This document shows, one piece after another, positions 9,144-18,236 of a stretch of 64,000 nt of DNA. Position 1 is the first letter of the stretch, and the number at the start of each line of letters is the position of its first letter. Under the pieces are notes generated by a model, which saw only the letters and a program-made list of their open reading frames with translations, did no database searches and had not been told where the DNA came from. This stretch comes from Rhodobacteraceae bacterium bin131. Lineage in GTDB: Bacteria; Pseudomonadota; Alphaproteobacteria; Rhodobacterales; Rhodobacteraceae. The position numbers were made by a program, and so were the translations under genes. The stretch covers positions 1-64,000 of the forward strand of contig MPNP01000002.1 of NCBI GenBank assembly GCA_002239085.1. The letters are read 5' to 3'.

Positions 9144-10805
9144 ATGAGGGAGAAGTACGATTTCATTGTTGTCGGTGGCGGTTCAGCGGGTTGTGTTCTT
9201 GCCGCCAGGCTCAGTGAGGAACCGAATATAAGAGTAATGTTACTTGAAGCCGGTGGTCGCGACCGGAGTTTGCTGTTTCATATTCCTGCAGGCTTTGCAA
9301 AGATGACTAAGGGGATAGCCAGTTGGGGGTGGTCAACGGTCCCTCAAAAACATATGCAGGGACGAAAAATTTGGTATACCCAAGCTAAGGTGATTGGCGG
9401 AGGATCTTCAATCAATGCACAGATATATACACGAGGGAATCGATTAGACTATGATAATTGGTCAAATCTGTATGGATGTGACGGTTGGAGTTATCGTGAT
9501 ATTCTCCCGTATTTTAAGCGTTCTGAATGCAACGAAAGCTTCTCAGACGACTACCACGGTAGCGAAGGGCCACTTAGAGTGTCAAATCCGCGAGCGACAC
9601 TTCCAGTATGTGAAGCATTTATCTCAGCAGCCCAAGAATATGGAATTCCTTATAACTCTGATTTTAACGGTCGTAAGCAAGCTGGTGTAGGCTATTATCA
9701 ATTAACACAACACAACGCTCGAAGATGCTCGGCTTCGGTCGCTTTTTTGAAACCTGCTGAAGTCCGCTCAAATCTTGATGTGATGACTGAAACCCAGGTT
9801 ACGCGAATCATACTAGAAAAAAGCCGAGCGATAGGGGTTGAGTTTATCCACAAAGGTCGTAAAAATGTCCTGTATGCCGACCATGAAATTGTTGTTTCGT
9901 CGGGTGCAATTGGATCGCCGCGGCTGTTATTATTATCTGGCATTGGGCCTGCCGACCATCTCACAAATGTTGGTGTTGATGTTCAACATGATCTCCCTGG
10001 AGTTGGATTAAACCTTCAAGATCATATTGATATCTGCACAATTGCAGAATTAAAAGGACCCTATAGCTATGATGGGTGGGACCAATTACACAAAAGTGCT
10101 TTTGCGGGATTGCAGTATCTATTTCTGAAGTCTGGACCTGCGACATCTTCTCTTTTTGAGACAGGAGGGTTTTGGTTTTCTAAAGAAAACGAAGACCAAC
10201 CAGATATCCAGTTTCACTTAGGTCAGGGGTCGGGTATTGAAAAAGGTATCGCGAAGCTTGAAGGAGCTGGGATAACCTTGAACAGTGCGTACATGCAGCC
10301 CAAGTCACGAGGAACGGTTCGACTAGCAAGCAGTAATCCTTTTGCAGACCCTTTAATTGATCCCAATTATTGGGACGATAACCATGATATTGAGATAGCG
10401 TTTCGTGGTCTGGAGATGGCTCGTGAGATTTTAGCTCAGCCCGCACTCAGTGAATACGTACGCAAAGAAGTTCTCCCTGGTCCGAATGTGCATTCGCGAA
10501 AACAGTTGTTAAACTACCTTTGTAAGATGGCCAAGACAGACCACCATCCTGTTGGGACATGTAAAATGGGTAAAGATGATTTATCCGTGGTGGATATGAA
10601 GCTAAAAGTTTATGGCTTGGAAGGTTTAAGGGTGTGTGACTCATCAATCATGCCCAGCATTAACTCATCAAACACTAATGCTCCAACAATCATGATAGGC
10701 GAGAAAGGAGCAGACCTAATTCTTGGGCGTCAACCTCTACCCGCGTCAAACGTTGCAGAAGAGAAATTCATTTCGAACGACAATAGTGTGCTGTCCAATA
10801 GTTGA
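9144..10805 (+). CDS. GMC-family FAD-dependent oxidoreductase (choline/alcohol dehydrogenase-like)
   Basis: Glucose-methanol-choline oxidoreductase, 553 aa. The FAD-binding GGGSAG is at residues 11-16, the family signature around VIGGGSSINAQIYTRG is clear, and the active-site base is in DHHPVG (His467/His468) with the second conserved residue in SNTNAPT near the C-terminus. It oxidises primary alcohols to aldehydes in most relatives. Directly following an aldehyde dehydrogenase by one base, it forms an alcohol-to-acid module reminiscent of betA-betB. No bet regulator or choline transporter is adjacent, so I do not assign choline. Confidence 0.87.
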   Translation: MREKYDFIVVGGGSAGCVLAARLSEEPNIRVMLLEAGGRDRSLLFHIPAGFAKMTKGIASWGWSTVPQKHMQGRKIWYTQAKVIGGGSSINAQIYTRGNRLDYDNWSNLYGCDGWSYRDILPYFKRSECNESFSDDYHGSEGPLRVSNPRATLPVCEAFISAAQEYGIPYNSDFNGRKQAGVGYYQLTQHNARRCSASVAFLKPAEVRSNLDVMTETQVTRIILEKSRAIGVEFIHKGRKNVLYADHEIVVSSGAIGSPRLLLLSGIGPADHLTNVGVDVQHDLPGVGLNLQDHIDICTIAELKGPYSYDGWDQLHKSAFAGLQYLFLKSGPATSSLFETGGFWFSKENEDQPDIQFHLGQGSGIEKGIAKLEGAGITLNSAYMQPKSRGTVRLASSNPFADPLIDPNYWDDNHDIEIAFRGLEMAREILAQPALSEYVRKEVLPGPNVHSRKQLLNYLCKMAKTDHHPVGTCKMGKDDLSVVDMKLKVYGLEGLRVCDSSIMPSINSSNTNAPTIMIGEKGADLILGRQPLPASNVAEEKFISNDNSVLSNS

Positions 10806-10844
10806 ACTAAACGTAGAATACTTAATAAAAGGAGCTCTCTACTA

Positions 10845-11372
10845 ATGACCATGTCAAGTCGAATTCTGGGTTTGCACCACATTGGGTTCACCGTCCCAGA
10901 TATGGAGCAAGCAGTCGCATTCTTTTCAGACGTATTCAGAGCGGTCACAGTGATTGAGTGCGGTTCTGTTGATGTCAATGATGAATTTATGGCTAAACAT
11001 CTTGGCGTACCGCAGGGTGTCAAGATAGCAGACCAGCGATTGATTCAAATTGGTCGCGGGGGGTCGCTGGAATTATTTGAATACACCGGTGTTAGCGGTG
11101 AGCAACGTCTCAAACACAATGGTGAGGTAGGGGCCATGCACATCGCTTTTGAAGTTGATGATGCATATGAAGTTGCAGAAAGAATGCGTGATTCTGGAGT
11201 CGACCTTTTGGACGGGCCAACACTTATTGATAGTGGTCCGTTGCAGAATCTTGTTTGGCTTTATCTGCGAAGCCCTTGGGGTCAATTTTTGGAAATCGTT
11301 AGTACCAAAGGTCCACTCGGTTATGAGGAAAATCAAGGTACCAAACTATGGACGCCGTTTTCTAGTGACTAG
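10845..11372 (+). CDS. VOC (glyoxalase/bleomycin-resistance/dioxygenase) family protein
   Basis: A 175-aa vicinal-oxygen-chelate protein with metal-ligand-like residues in LHHIGFTV (His11/12), AMHIAFEV and the C-terminal FLEIVS. Members are metal-dependent lyases, isomerases or dioxygenases. An AAAGGAG ribosome binding site lies 14 nt upstream, and a second in-frame ATG is two codons on. It is the third gene of the aldehyde dehydrogenase unit. A strong RNA hairpin covers its stop codon. Confidence 0.75.
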   Translation: MTMSSRILGLHHIGFTVPDMEQAVAFFSDVFRAVTVIECGSVDVNDEFMAKHLGVPQGVKIADQRLIQIGRGGSLELFEYTGVSGEQRLKHNGEVGAMHIAFEVDDAYEVAERMRDSGVDLLDGPTLIDSGPLQNLVWLYLRSPWGQFLEIVSTKGPLGYEENQGTKLWTPFSSD

Positions 11373-11381
11373 AAGGCGGCG
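11353..11381 (+). promoter_or_regulatory. 13-bp stem-loop spanning a stop codon
   Basis: Arms at 11353-11365 and 11369-11381 pair over 13 bp (two G-U pairs) with a 3-nt loop, covering the TAG stop of the VOC gene (11370-11372). There is no T-run, so it is more likely an mRNA-processing or attenuation element than a terminator. A separate perfect 12-bp palindrome CGCACTAGTGCG follows at 11393-11404, before the next gene. Confidence 0.5.
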
Positions 11382-11439
11382 AATTCTGATACCGCACTAG
11401 TGCGTCAGGCCGTTCATTAAACGTTTTGTAGAGGGTAAG

Positions 11440-12441
11440 ATGCCAAAAGAAATAGTATTTCCTTCAAAGGGTAAATTCTCGCTTTTGAACTATGAGGACC
11501 CGCATCTTCAAGCAAATGAAATTCGTGGACCTACAGTTGTATCTCTAATCAGTCAGGGAACCGAATTTGGATGGTCACAAGGTGACGATTTTCCGATCCG
11601 GCCTGGATATGCCGCTATTTTCAGGGTAGAAGAAATCGGCGATTCGGTGGTTGATGTAGAAAAAGGCGAACTGCGTTTTTGCATGGGTTATCACCGTCAA
11701 ACCCAGCAATGTATGCCTCAGTTTACATTAAAAGTATATAAGGAAATGATTCCTGAAATTGCTCTACTAACACGCCTTATGGGTGTCTGAATGACAACTT
11801 TAATGACAACAAAGGCAAGAACTGGGGATAAAGTAATTGTGTGTGGCGCTGGGCCAGTCGGCATTTTGGCAGCACATAATTTCAGCATTGGAGGGTATGA
11901 TGTTGCAGTAGTTGAGCCCGACCCTTTAAGAAGACAACAAGTGGAACGTTCAGGTATTCCTTTAACTTTTGCTTCCATGCCCTTGGATGATCAAGCATAT
12001 AAGGGTCAGGTGGCTCTTGTACTTGATTGTTCGGGAAATGAAGCCGCAGTGCTTGATGGTTGTAAAATCGTCCGAAAAAGAGGCGAAGTCGTTTTGGTCG
12101 GTGTGCCATGGTATGCGCAAACAAAGCTCTTGGCCCATGAAGTATTAAACGCTATCTTCTTCAATTTTGTGGAGTTGCGAAGTGGTTGGGAATGGGAGAT
12201 ACCAGTACTGTCGAGTGATTTCAAATGGGAGGAATTGCTAGAAGGATACAACAATGCTCCTTATAGCACTTTCAGTGGATTTCAGCGGGCCATGCGGTGG
12301 CTTTACAGTGATAAAATTAATCTTGAAGGGTTGATAACGATCGTTTCACCGAAAGACCCTGAAAAAATTTATAAGAGGATTCAAAGCCGGTTAATTATTG
12401 AGCCGTTTATTGTTTATGATTGGTTAGATCTTTTGTCCTAG
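11440..12441 (+). pseudogene. MDR-type (zinc-binding) dehydrogenase interrupted by one in-frame TGA
   Basis: Two open segments in the same frame, 11440-11790 (116 aa, GroES-like N-terminal domain) and 11791-12441 (216 aa, Rossmann domain with GAGPVG), together make one typical short MDR dehydrogenase of about 333 residues. They are separated only by TGA at 11788-11790, and the next codon is ATG (TGAATG). The domain junction (RLMGV, stop, MTTL) matches intact relatives that carry a sense codon there. A nonsense mutation is simplest. Stop-start reinitiation producing two polypeptides, or UGA readthrough, is possible because no other damage is seen on either side. The canonical Cys and His-Glu zinc ligands are not evident. 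Confidence 0.75.
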
Positions 12442-12810
12442 AACAGAATAAATCGATGGGGTGGTTTAGACATCAGCTCTTTTGTTACAAAAATAAACTC
12501 TGTGAAAGCATTTTTAAATTGAAAAATATAGCAGTGAAATTGGCACAATTGGAAATTTTGAAATAAAGCAACAATTATGTACGCTAGTAATCCATTATTT
12601 TGGACAAACACGTAAGAAGAGAAGGCACCCAGTTTAAAAATCCAATTGATCACTAATCCATTTAGATTATTGCATATATTGATCATTTGGTGCTGAAATT
12701 CAGTGGTTAGTCTAACTTAAATCAGAACTTGTCTTGAGTATTTATTGTTTGGCTAATTGTATTAACTAAATAGTTATTTGATATAGGAAGACGTCTTAAA
12801 GGGGAGATAC
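12442..12810. other. Intergenic region upstream of CoA-transferase
   Basis: About 370 AT-rich bases without a supported gene. It carries the inverted repeat described at 12763-12776 and the ribosome binding site AAAGGGGAG before the CoA-transferase start. No terminator for the preceding unit is obvious. Confidence 0.5.
12763..12776 (+). promoter_or_regulatory. Spaced variant of the TAACTAGTTA operator
   Basis: TAACTA-AA-TAGTTA is an inverted repeat whose half-sites are the two halves of the palindromes at 1061-1070 and 7571-7580, here separated by two extra bases and followed by the same TTT as at 7581. It lies 35 nt upstream of the CoA-transferase start. The changed spacing makes binding by the same regulator uncertain. 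Confidence 0.4.
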
Positions 12811-14472
12811 ATGTCAAAGTTAATGACATCAGCAGAGGCAGCAGAGTTAATTTGTGATGGAGCAATTATTGCGGTCAATTCATCAAGCGGATTATGTTGC
12901 CCTGACGCTATCTTAAAAGGTATTGGTAAACGTTTTAAAGCAGTTGGACACCCGAAGAGCCTAACGACGGTTCATCCGATTGCAGCTGGAGATTTCTTTG
13001 GTACAAAGGGGATTGATCACATTGCCCATGAAGGGTGTCTTGTGCGGATAATAGGCGGATCTTACCCTTCTGGACCGAGTCAAGCCGAACCGACTTTGAT
13101 TTGGAATATGATTTTAGCCGACAAAGTGTGTGCCTATAATGTACCGTCAGGCGTCATCTTTGATATGTTGAGAGAGGGAGCTGCAATGCGCCCTGGGGTT
13201 CTGACTAAAGTTGGCTTGGATACTTTTGTTGACCCACAGATAGAGGGCTGTGCAATGAATGATGCCGCACGAAAAGAGCCACTTGTAAAGCGGGTCGAAT
13301 TTGAAGATGATACGTGGCTATTTTTTAAGTCTTTAGTTCCTAACATCGCGATCATTCGTGCGACAACGGCCGATGAGAGAGGGAATTTGAGCTTTGAACA
13401 TGAGGGAGCCTATTTAGGGGCTATGGAAATGGCATTGGCGGCTCACAATAATGGCGGAACAGTGATTGCGCAAGTCAAACGTGTTGCCGCTTCAGGAACA
13501 ATTCGACCACATGATATTCATGTCCCAAGTATCCTAGTTGATGGAATAGTAATTGCTCCTGATCAATTGCAAACAACAGGTACTGATTATGATCCCGCAA
13601 TTTCGGGTGAATTGATACGTCCGCTTGACAGTTTTCGAACAATGGATTTTAGCGTCAATAAGGTTATTGCCCGCAGAGTCGCACAAGAACTAAAAAAAGG
13701 TTGGGCGGTAAATATTGGCTTTGGCATTTCAGCAAATGTTCCACGCATCCTAATTGAGGAAGGATTGCACGGGGAGGTAACCTGGATGATTGAGCAAGGC
13801 GCCGTCGGGGGAGTGCCATTACTTGACTTTAAATTTGGTTGTTCTGCCAACGCAGAGGCATTCGTGACATCACCCCATCAATTCAGTTATTTTCAGGCAG
13901 GTGGTTTTGATGCGACTTTATTGTCATTTCTGGAAGTTGACAAATCAGGTTCAGTGAATGTTTCGCGATTGTCAGCAACACCGCATCGCACAGCAGGAGC
14001 GGGTGGTTTCGTTGATATAACCGCACGTGCAAAAAAAATTGTCTTTTCTGGAAACTTTAATGCGGGTGCAAAAATGAGAGTTAAAGGAGGAAAGTTACAA
14101 ATTGACAGAGAGGGAAAAATTAACAAATTTGTTGATGCTGTTGACCAGGTCTCATTTTCAGGGAGCCGTGCCCAATCACAAAAACAGGATGTCATTTATG
14201 TCACCGAGCGTTGTGTAATTAAATTGACTGAGCGAGGCTTGGTGATAACCGAAATAGCTCCGGGAATTGAATTGCAATCCGATATTTTGGACCAAGCAGC
14301 AACAGAGTTGGTCGTCTCAGACGATTGCAAAATCATGGATTCCAATTTATTTGACCCCGCTTGCATGGGTTTAGAACTAATGGACAGGTCAAGAAAAGCA
14401 CCATGTTATGGGACGTATAATGATATTCCTGGGAGAGATGGAGTACAATTGCACACCCAACAATCAGCGTAA
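12811..14472 (+). CDS. Class I CoA-transferase (YdiF/propionate CoA-transferase-like)
   Basis: A fused alpha-beta class I CoA-transferase of 553 aa that moves CoA between an acyl-CoA and a free carboxylate. The catalytic glutamate is Glu328 in the TWMIEQGAVGG motif, matching the TxExGxxGG pattern of the YdiF family. The N-terminal half has the usual glycine-rich start (SAEAAELICDGAIIAV). ATG start with AAAGGGGAG upstream. It stands between the dehydrogenase island and the leucine-degradation genes and could activate the carboxylic acid made by the aldehyde dehydrogenase; this link is inference. Confidence 0.85.
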   Translation: MSKLMTSAEAAELICDGAIIAVNSSSGLCCPDAILKGIGKRFKAVGHPKSLTTVHPIAAGDFFGTKGIDHIAHEGCLVRIIGGSYPSGPSQAEPTLIWNMILADKVCAYNVPSGVIFDMLREGAAMRPGVLTKVGLDTFVDPQIEGCAMNDAARKEPLVKRVEFEDDTWLFFKSLVPNIAIIRATTADERGNLSFEHEGAYLGAMEMALAAHNNGGTVIAQVKRVAASGTIRPHDIHVPSILVDGIVIAPDQLQTTGTDYDPAISGELIRPLDSFRTMDFSVNKVIARRVAQELKKGWAVNIGFGISANVPRILIEEGLHGEVTWMIEQGAVGGVPLLDFKFGCSANAEAFVTSPHQFSYFQAGGFDATLLSFLEVDKSGSVNVSRLSATPHRTAGAGGFVDITARAKKIVFSGNFNAGAKMRVKGGKLQIDREGKINKFVDAVDQVSFSGSRAQSQKQDVIYVTERCVIKLTERGLVITEIAPGIELQSDILDQAATELVVSDDCKIMDSNLFDPACMGLELMDRSRKAPCYGTYNDIPGRDGVQLHTQQSA

Positions 14473-14905
14473 GTTAGACTAATTGACAAAAAAATTGAAT
14501 GACAACTTTTGTGGTTATCCGTTACTCATTTGATAGTCCTTAATTATCTCACCTAAAGTCATGCCGACACAGATAGAACTCATTGAAGTAGATCTCGGTA
14601 CGATTTCAGTGACGATATATTCGTATTGATTTTCTTATCATTTCGAGCTCTTGATTATCGACAATATGATACTTGTGATACACTCTTTGTGCTGATTTAC
14701 CCGAACTTTCGTCAAGTCAAGGGACTTAAAGTCAATATTCAAATATAAAAATGTTCAATTTATTTGTTGTCTCTTCATAATTCTAAAATTATTCAGTATG
14801 ATGTTGTAAGTGAGCTAACTGTATTTCTTCAGGGGTACACGCAATAGTCGGTTGCATTTAGTTATCTCACTAAAGCCAGTATCGGATACCAAAAAGATTA
14901 GGATT
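14473..14905. other. Intergenic region, nothing recognised
   Basis: About 430 AT-rich bases between the CoA-transferase and a small Dabb gene. I see no tRNA, convincing hairpin or reading frame with family resemblance. Confidence 0.4.
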
Positions 14906-15217
14906 ATGATTCGTCATTTTGTACACCTGCGCTTTCGCTCAGACGTCACCAACGTTGAAAAGAAATTATTGTATTCTGAGCTGAGTAAGCTTTCGGGGCA
15001 TATTGATGGAATTCTTGACTTCAAATATTATTGTAACATCTCGGTTGAAACACCTTTAGTCCATAACTTTCTAGATATGTTTTGGTTTGACTTTCGCGAT
15101 AAATCTGTACGCGATATTTACTTGAATGATAACATTCACAAAGAAATTGGTAAACGAATTGTTGAAAAACTTGATGGGGGTTTAAATGGCATATTTGTTT
15201 GTGACATTGAACTCTGA
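14906..15217 (+). CDS. Dabb (stress-responsive A/B barrel) domain protein
   Basis: A 103-aa ferredoxin-like alpha/beta barrel protein. The start MIRHFVHLRF is the typical Dabb beginning, and the DMFWFDFRDKSVRDIYLN segment corresponds to the second conserved part. I choose the internal ATG at 14906 over the upstream ATG at 14852 because the extra 18 residues have no family counterpart. Members are small dimeric proteins, often in catabolic clusters; some are cyclases or decarboxylases, most are uncharacterised. Confidence 0.7.
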   Translation: MIRHFVHLRFRSDVTNVEKKLLYSELSKLSGHIDGILDFKYYCNISVETPLVHNFLDMFWFDFRDKSVRDIYLNDNIHKEIGKRIVEKLDGGLNGIFVCDIEL

Positions 15218-15428
15218 GATAAGTTTCTGAATAACTGCCGCAGTAAATGTATGAGGGATATTCAATTTTTTCAGAAAGACTTAATCGAATTGCACCAATT
15301 GTGAAGCATGGAGCAATATCCGATAAGTGTATACCTGTAGAGATGACAGTATTTTATCCTAGCAATATTTAAAAAATAAAAGTTAAAATTTTGAGTGAGT
15401 TCCATTTCATAGTTTTGATACTGGCAAC

Positions 15429-15447
15429 AATCCTAAACCATAGGATT
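15429..15447 (+). promoter_or_regulatory. Inverted repeat covering the ribosome binding site of the acyl-CoA dehydrogenase gene
   Basis: AATCCTA (15429-15435) and TAGGATT (15441-15447) are perfect complements around a 5-nt spacer. The right arm contains AGGAT, the only Shine-Dalgarno-like sequence before the GTG start at 15453. It could be an operator, or an RNA hairpin masking the ribosome site. Confidence 0.35.
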
Positions 15448-15452
15448 TAACA

Positions 15453-16610
15453 GTGTTTTATAGTCAAATGAATTTCGCACTAGGGGATGATATTGATTGT
15501 ATTCGTGACATAGTCCATAAATGGGCCCAAGCGGAACTCAAGCCACTTGCTGCAGAGATTGACCAATCCAATGTTTTTCCATCGAATCTTTGGCACAAAC
15601 TAGGTGAATTGGGGCTACTCGGTATAACTGTTGATGCCAAATTCGGCGGAGCCGAAATGGGTTATCTTGCCCATGTCGTTGTCATTGAAGAGATAGCGCG
15701 AGCTTCGGCTAGTGTCGCTTTGTCGTATGGCGCTCATTCGAACTTATGTGTCAATCAAATATTTCTGAATGGTAATGATGAACAAAAAGAAAGATTTTTG
15801 CTGCCTTTAGTTTCTGGGCAAAGTGTCGGTGCTTTGGCAATGTCTGAGGCGGGTGCTGGTTCTGATGTCGTGTCAATGCAATTAAGTGCAACTAAAAGGA
15901 ACGGCTATTACCTTTTGAATGGGTCAAAATTTTGGATCACCAATGGTCCCGACGCTGATATTCTAGTTGTTTATGCGAAAACAGATTCTAATGCTGCATC
16001 CAAAGGCATAACAGCTTTTATTGTTACAAAAGAAATGTCAGGTTTTTCAACATCCAACCATTTTGACAAGCTCGGTATGCGTGGTTCCGATACGGCCGAG
16101 TTGATTTTTGATAATGTTGAGGTTCCTTTTGAAAATCTTTTGGGTGAAGAAGGAAAGGGAGTGAATATTCTTATGTCTGGTCTTGACTACGAAAGAGTGG
16201 TCCTTGCTGGAATCGGGCTAGGAATAATTGCTGCCTGCTTAGATGAAGTCATACCCTATGTAAAAGAGCGTAAGCAGTTTGGCAAACCGATTGGCGAGTT
16301 TCAGCTCATTCAAGCAAAAATAGCTGATATGTATACCTCACTTAGCTCGGCAAGAGCCTATGTTTATCAAGTCGCAAAAGCTTGTGATCAAGGATATGTC
16401 ACCCGCCAAGATGCGGCCGCCTGTGTTCTATACTCTTCAGAAGAAGCAATGAAGCAGGCTCATCAAGCGGTTCAAACTTTTGGAGGGGCAGGATATCTGT
16501 CGACATCAATGGTAAGTCGATTGTTTCGTGATGCTAAGTTAATGGAAATTGGAGCGGGAACTTCGGAAATTAGACGAATGTTAATCGGACGTGAATTAGT
16601 CAATTCTTGA
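15453..16610 (+). CDS. ivd: Isovaleryl-CoA dehydrogenase
   Basis: FAD-dependent acyl-CoA dehydrogenase of 385 aa, converting isovaleryl-CoA to 3-methylcrotonyl-CoA in leucine degradation. Catalytic Glu247 lies in GLDYERVVLAG, the position used by isovaleryl-CoA dehydrogenases (other acyl-CoA dehydrogenases keep the base near the C-terminus). FAD-binding segments ALAMSEAGAGSD and WITNG are present. A GTG start gives the N-terminus MFYSQMNFALGDDID, as in relatives; an ATG five codons later is the alternative. Followed by both subunits of the carboxylase that uses its product. Confidence 0.88.
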   Translation: MFYSQMNFALGDDIDCIRDIVHKWAQAELKPLAAEIDQSNVFPSNLWHKLGELGLLGITVDAKFGGAEMGYLAHVVVIEEIARASASVALSYGAHSNLCVNQIFLNGNDEQKERFLLPLVSGQSVGALAMSEAGAGSDVVSMQLSATKRNGYYLLNGSKFWITNGPDADILVVYAKTDSNAASKGITAFIVTKEMSGFSTSNHFDKLGMRGSDTAELIFDNVEVPFENLLGEEGKGVNILMSGLDYERVVLAGIGLGIIAACLDEVIPYVKERKQFGKPIGEFQLIQAKIADMYTSLSSARAYVYQVAKACDQGYVTRQDAAACVLYSSEEAMKQAHQAVQTFGGAGYLSTSMVSRLFRDAKLMEIGAGTSEIRRMLIGRELVNS

Positions 16611-16660
16611 AACTGTGGAATACTTTTAAACTCAACTTATTACCGTAAATTCTGAACACA

Positions 16661-18232
16661 GTGACCATTATCAAGTCAAATATCCAGATTGACAATCCAG
16701 CTTTTAGGGAGAATAAGGCCTTTCATCAACGTGATATTTCCACCTTAAAGTCAATAATTGAAACACTCCAAAAAGGTGGGCCAGAGCGGTCAAGGGACAG
16801 GCACATTTCCCGTGGAAAACTCCTTCCGAGGGATCGTATTGGACAACTTCTTGATCTTGGGTCTCCCTTTATTGAAGTCGGAGCTCTTGCTGGGTATCAG
16901 CTCTATAAAGATGAGGTTCCCAGTGGTGGAATAATTACGGGAATAGGGCAGGTTCATGGCTGTGACGTTATGGTGGTATGTAATGACGCGACCGTAAAAG
17001 GAGGAACTTATTACCCAATTACTGTCAAAAAGCATCTCCGTGCTCAAGAAATTGCGGCCGAATGTCATTTACCATGTGTTTATCTCGTTGATTCGGGTGG
17101 AGCACATTTACCTAGTCAGGACGAAGTCTTTCCAGACCGCGATCACTTCGGACGAATTTTTTATAATCAAGCTCAAATGTCGGCGCAGGGGATTCCACAA
17201 ATAGCTGTCGTTATGGGATCATGCACTGCAGGAGGTGCTTATGTACCTGCGATGTCCGATGTTTCAATTATTGTGAAAAATCAAGGAACGATATTTTTAG
17301 CAGGTCCACCCTTAGTCAAAGCTGCAACAGGCGAAACCGTAACAGCTGAAAATCTTGGTGGGGGTGAAATCCATGCCCAATTGTCTGGAGTTGTTGATTA
17401 CCTTGCTCAGAATGATGAGCACGCCCTGTGCATCGCTCGAAAAACTATTCGATCATTAAATCTAAAACCAGCCACAACATCAAATAGCGTTGCACCCCTT
17501 TACGATCCATCTGAAATTTTAGGAATAATACCGAAGAATCCACGGCAACAATATGATGTAAGAGAGATCATAGCACGTATTATTGATGGCTCTGAATGGG
17601 ACGAATTCAAAGCAAATTTTGGCCCGACCATTGTGACTGGATTTGCCTGTATCGAAGGTGTTTTGGTTGGCATCATTGCGAATAATGGCGTGCTATTTTC
17701 TGAAAGCGCTCTCAAAGCAACGCATTTTGTAGAATTGTGTTCAAAACGCAAAATTCCTTTAATCTTTCTTCAAAATATTACAGGCTTTATGGTTGGCCAG
17801 AAATATGAGAGCGAAGGAATAGCTAAGCATGGTGCTAAAATGGTCTCGGCAGTTGCAACAACTGCGGTTCCCAAAATAACTATTATCATTGGCAATTCCT
17901 TTGGTGCTGGCAACTACGGTATGGCTGGACGAGCATATCAGCCACGATTTCTATGGACATGGCCCAATTCTCGAATAGCTGTTATGGGGGGTCAACAGGC
18001 AGCAGGTGTCATGGGAGCTGTAAAATCCTCAGACTCTGAAAAGGCCCAAGACTATAAAGATACGATTCAATCCCAGTTTGAAATTCAGTCGCATTCATAC
18101 TACGCATCAGCAAGATTATGGGATGACGGAATCATTGATCCGTGTAAAACAAGAGAAGTCATTGCCCTTTCTCTTCAAGCCGCTTTTAATGCTGATATCA
18201 AAGATACTCAATTCGGTATCTTCCGGATGTAA
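16661..18232 (+). CDS. liuB: 3-methylcrotonyl-CoA carboxylase, carboxyltransferase (beta) subunit
   Basis: Carboxyltransferase subunit of 523 aa with both crotonase-fold halves. The acyl-CoA-binding part ([15 protein letters not shown]) and the carboxybiotin-binding part ([16 protein letters not shown]) carry the glycine-rich oxyanion loops, and [17 protein letters not shown] is typical of methylcrotonyl-CoA rather than propionyl-CoA carboxylases. GTG start. It acts with the biotin carboxylase subunit encoded 4 nt downstream. No methylglutaconyl-CoA hydratase separates the subunits, unlike the usual liu order. Confidence 0.9.
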   Translation: MTIIKSNIQIDNPAFRENKAFHQRDISTLKSIIETLQKGGPERSRDRHISRGKLLPRDRIGQLLDLGSPFIEVGALAGYQLYKDEVPSGGIITGIGQVHGCDVMVVCNDATVKGGTYYPITVKKHLRAQEIAAECHLPCVYLVDSGGAHLPSQDEVFPDRDHFGRIFYNQAQMSAQGIPQIAVVMGSCTAGGAYVPAMSDVSIIVKNQGTIFLAGPPLVKAATGETVTAENLGGGEIHAQLSGVVDYLAQNDEHALCIARKTIRSLNLKPATTSNSVAPLYDPSEILGIIPKNPRQQYDVREIIARIIDGSEWDEFKANFGPTIVTGFACIEGVLVGIIANNGVLFSESALKATHFVELCSKRKIPLIFLQNITGFMVGQKYESEGIAKHGAKMVSAVATTAVPKITIIIGNSFGAGNYGMAGRAYQPRFLWTWPNSRIAVMGGQQAAGVMGAVKSSDSEKAQDYKDTIQSQFEIQSHSYYASARLWDDGIIDPCKTREVIALSLQAAFNADIKDTQFGIFRM

Positions 18233-18236
18233 TTTC

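Noticed and set aside
9144..10805. Assignment of the GMC oxidoreductase and aldehyde dehydrogenase as betA-betB for choline
   Set aside because: No betI, choline transporter or betaine genes nearby, and the shared operator ties them to a sugar-type importer; substrate left open.
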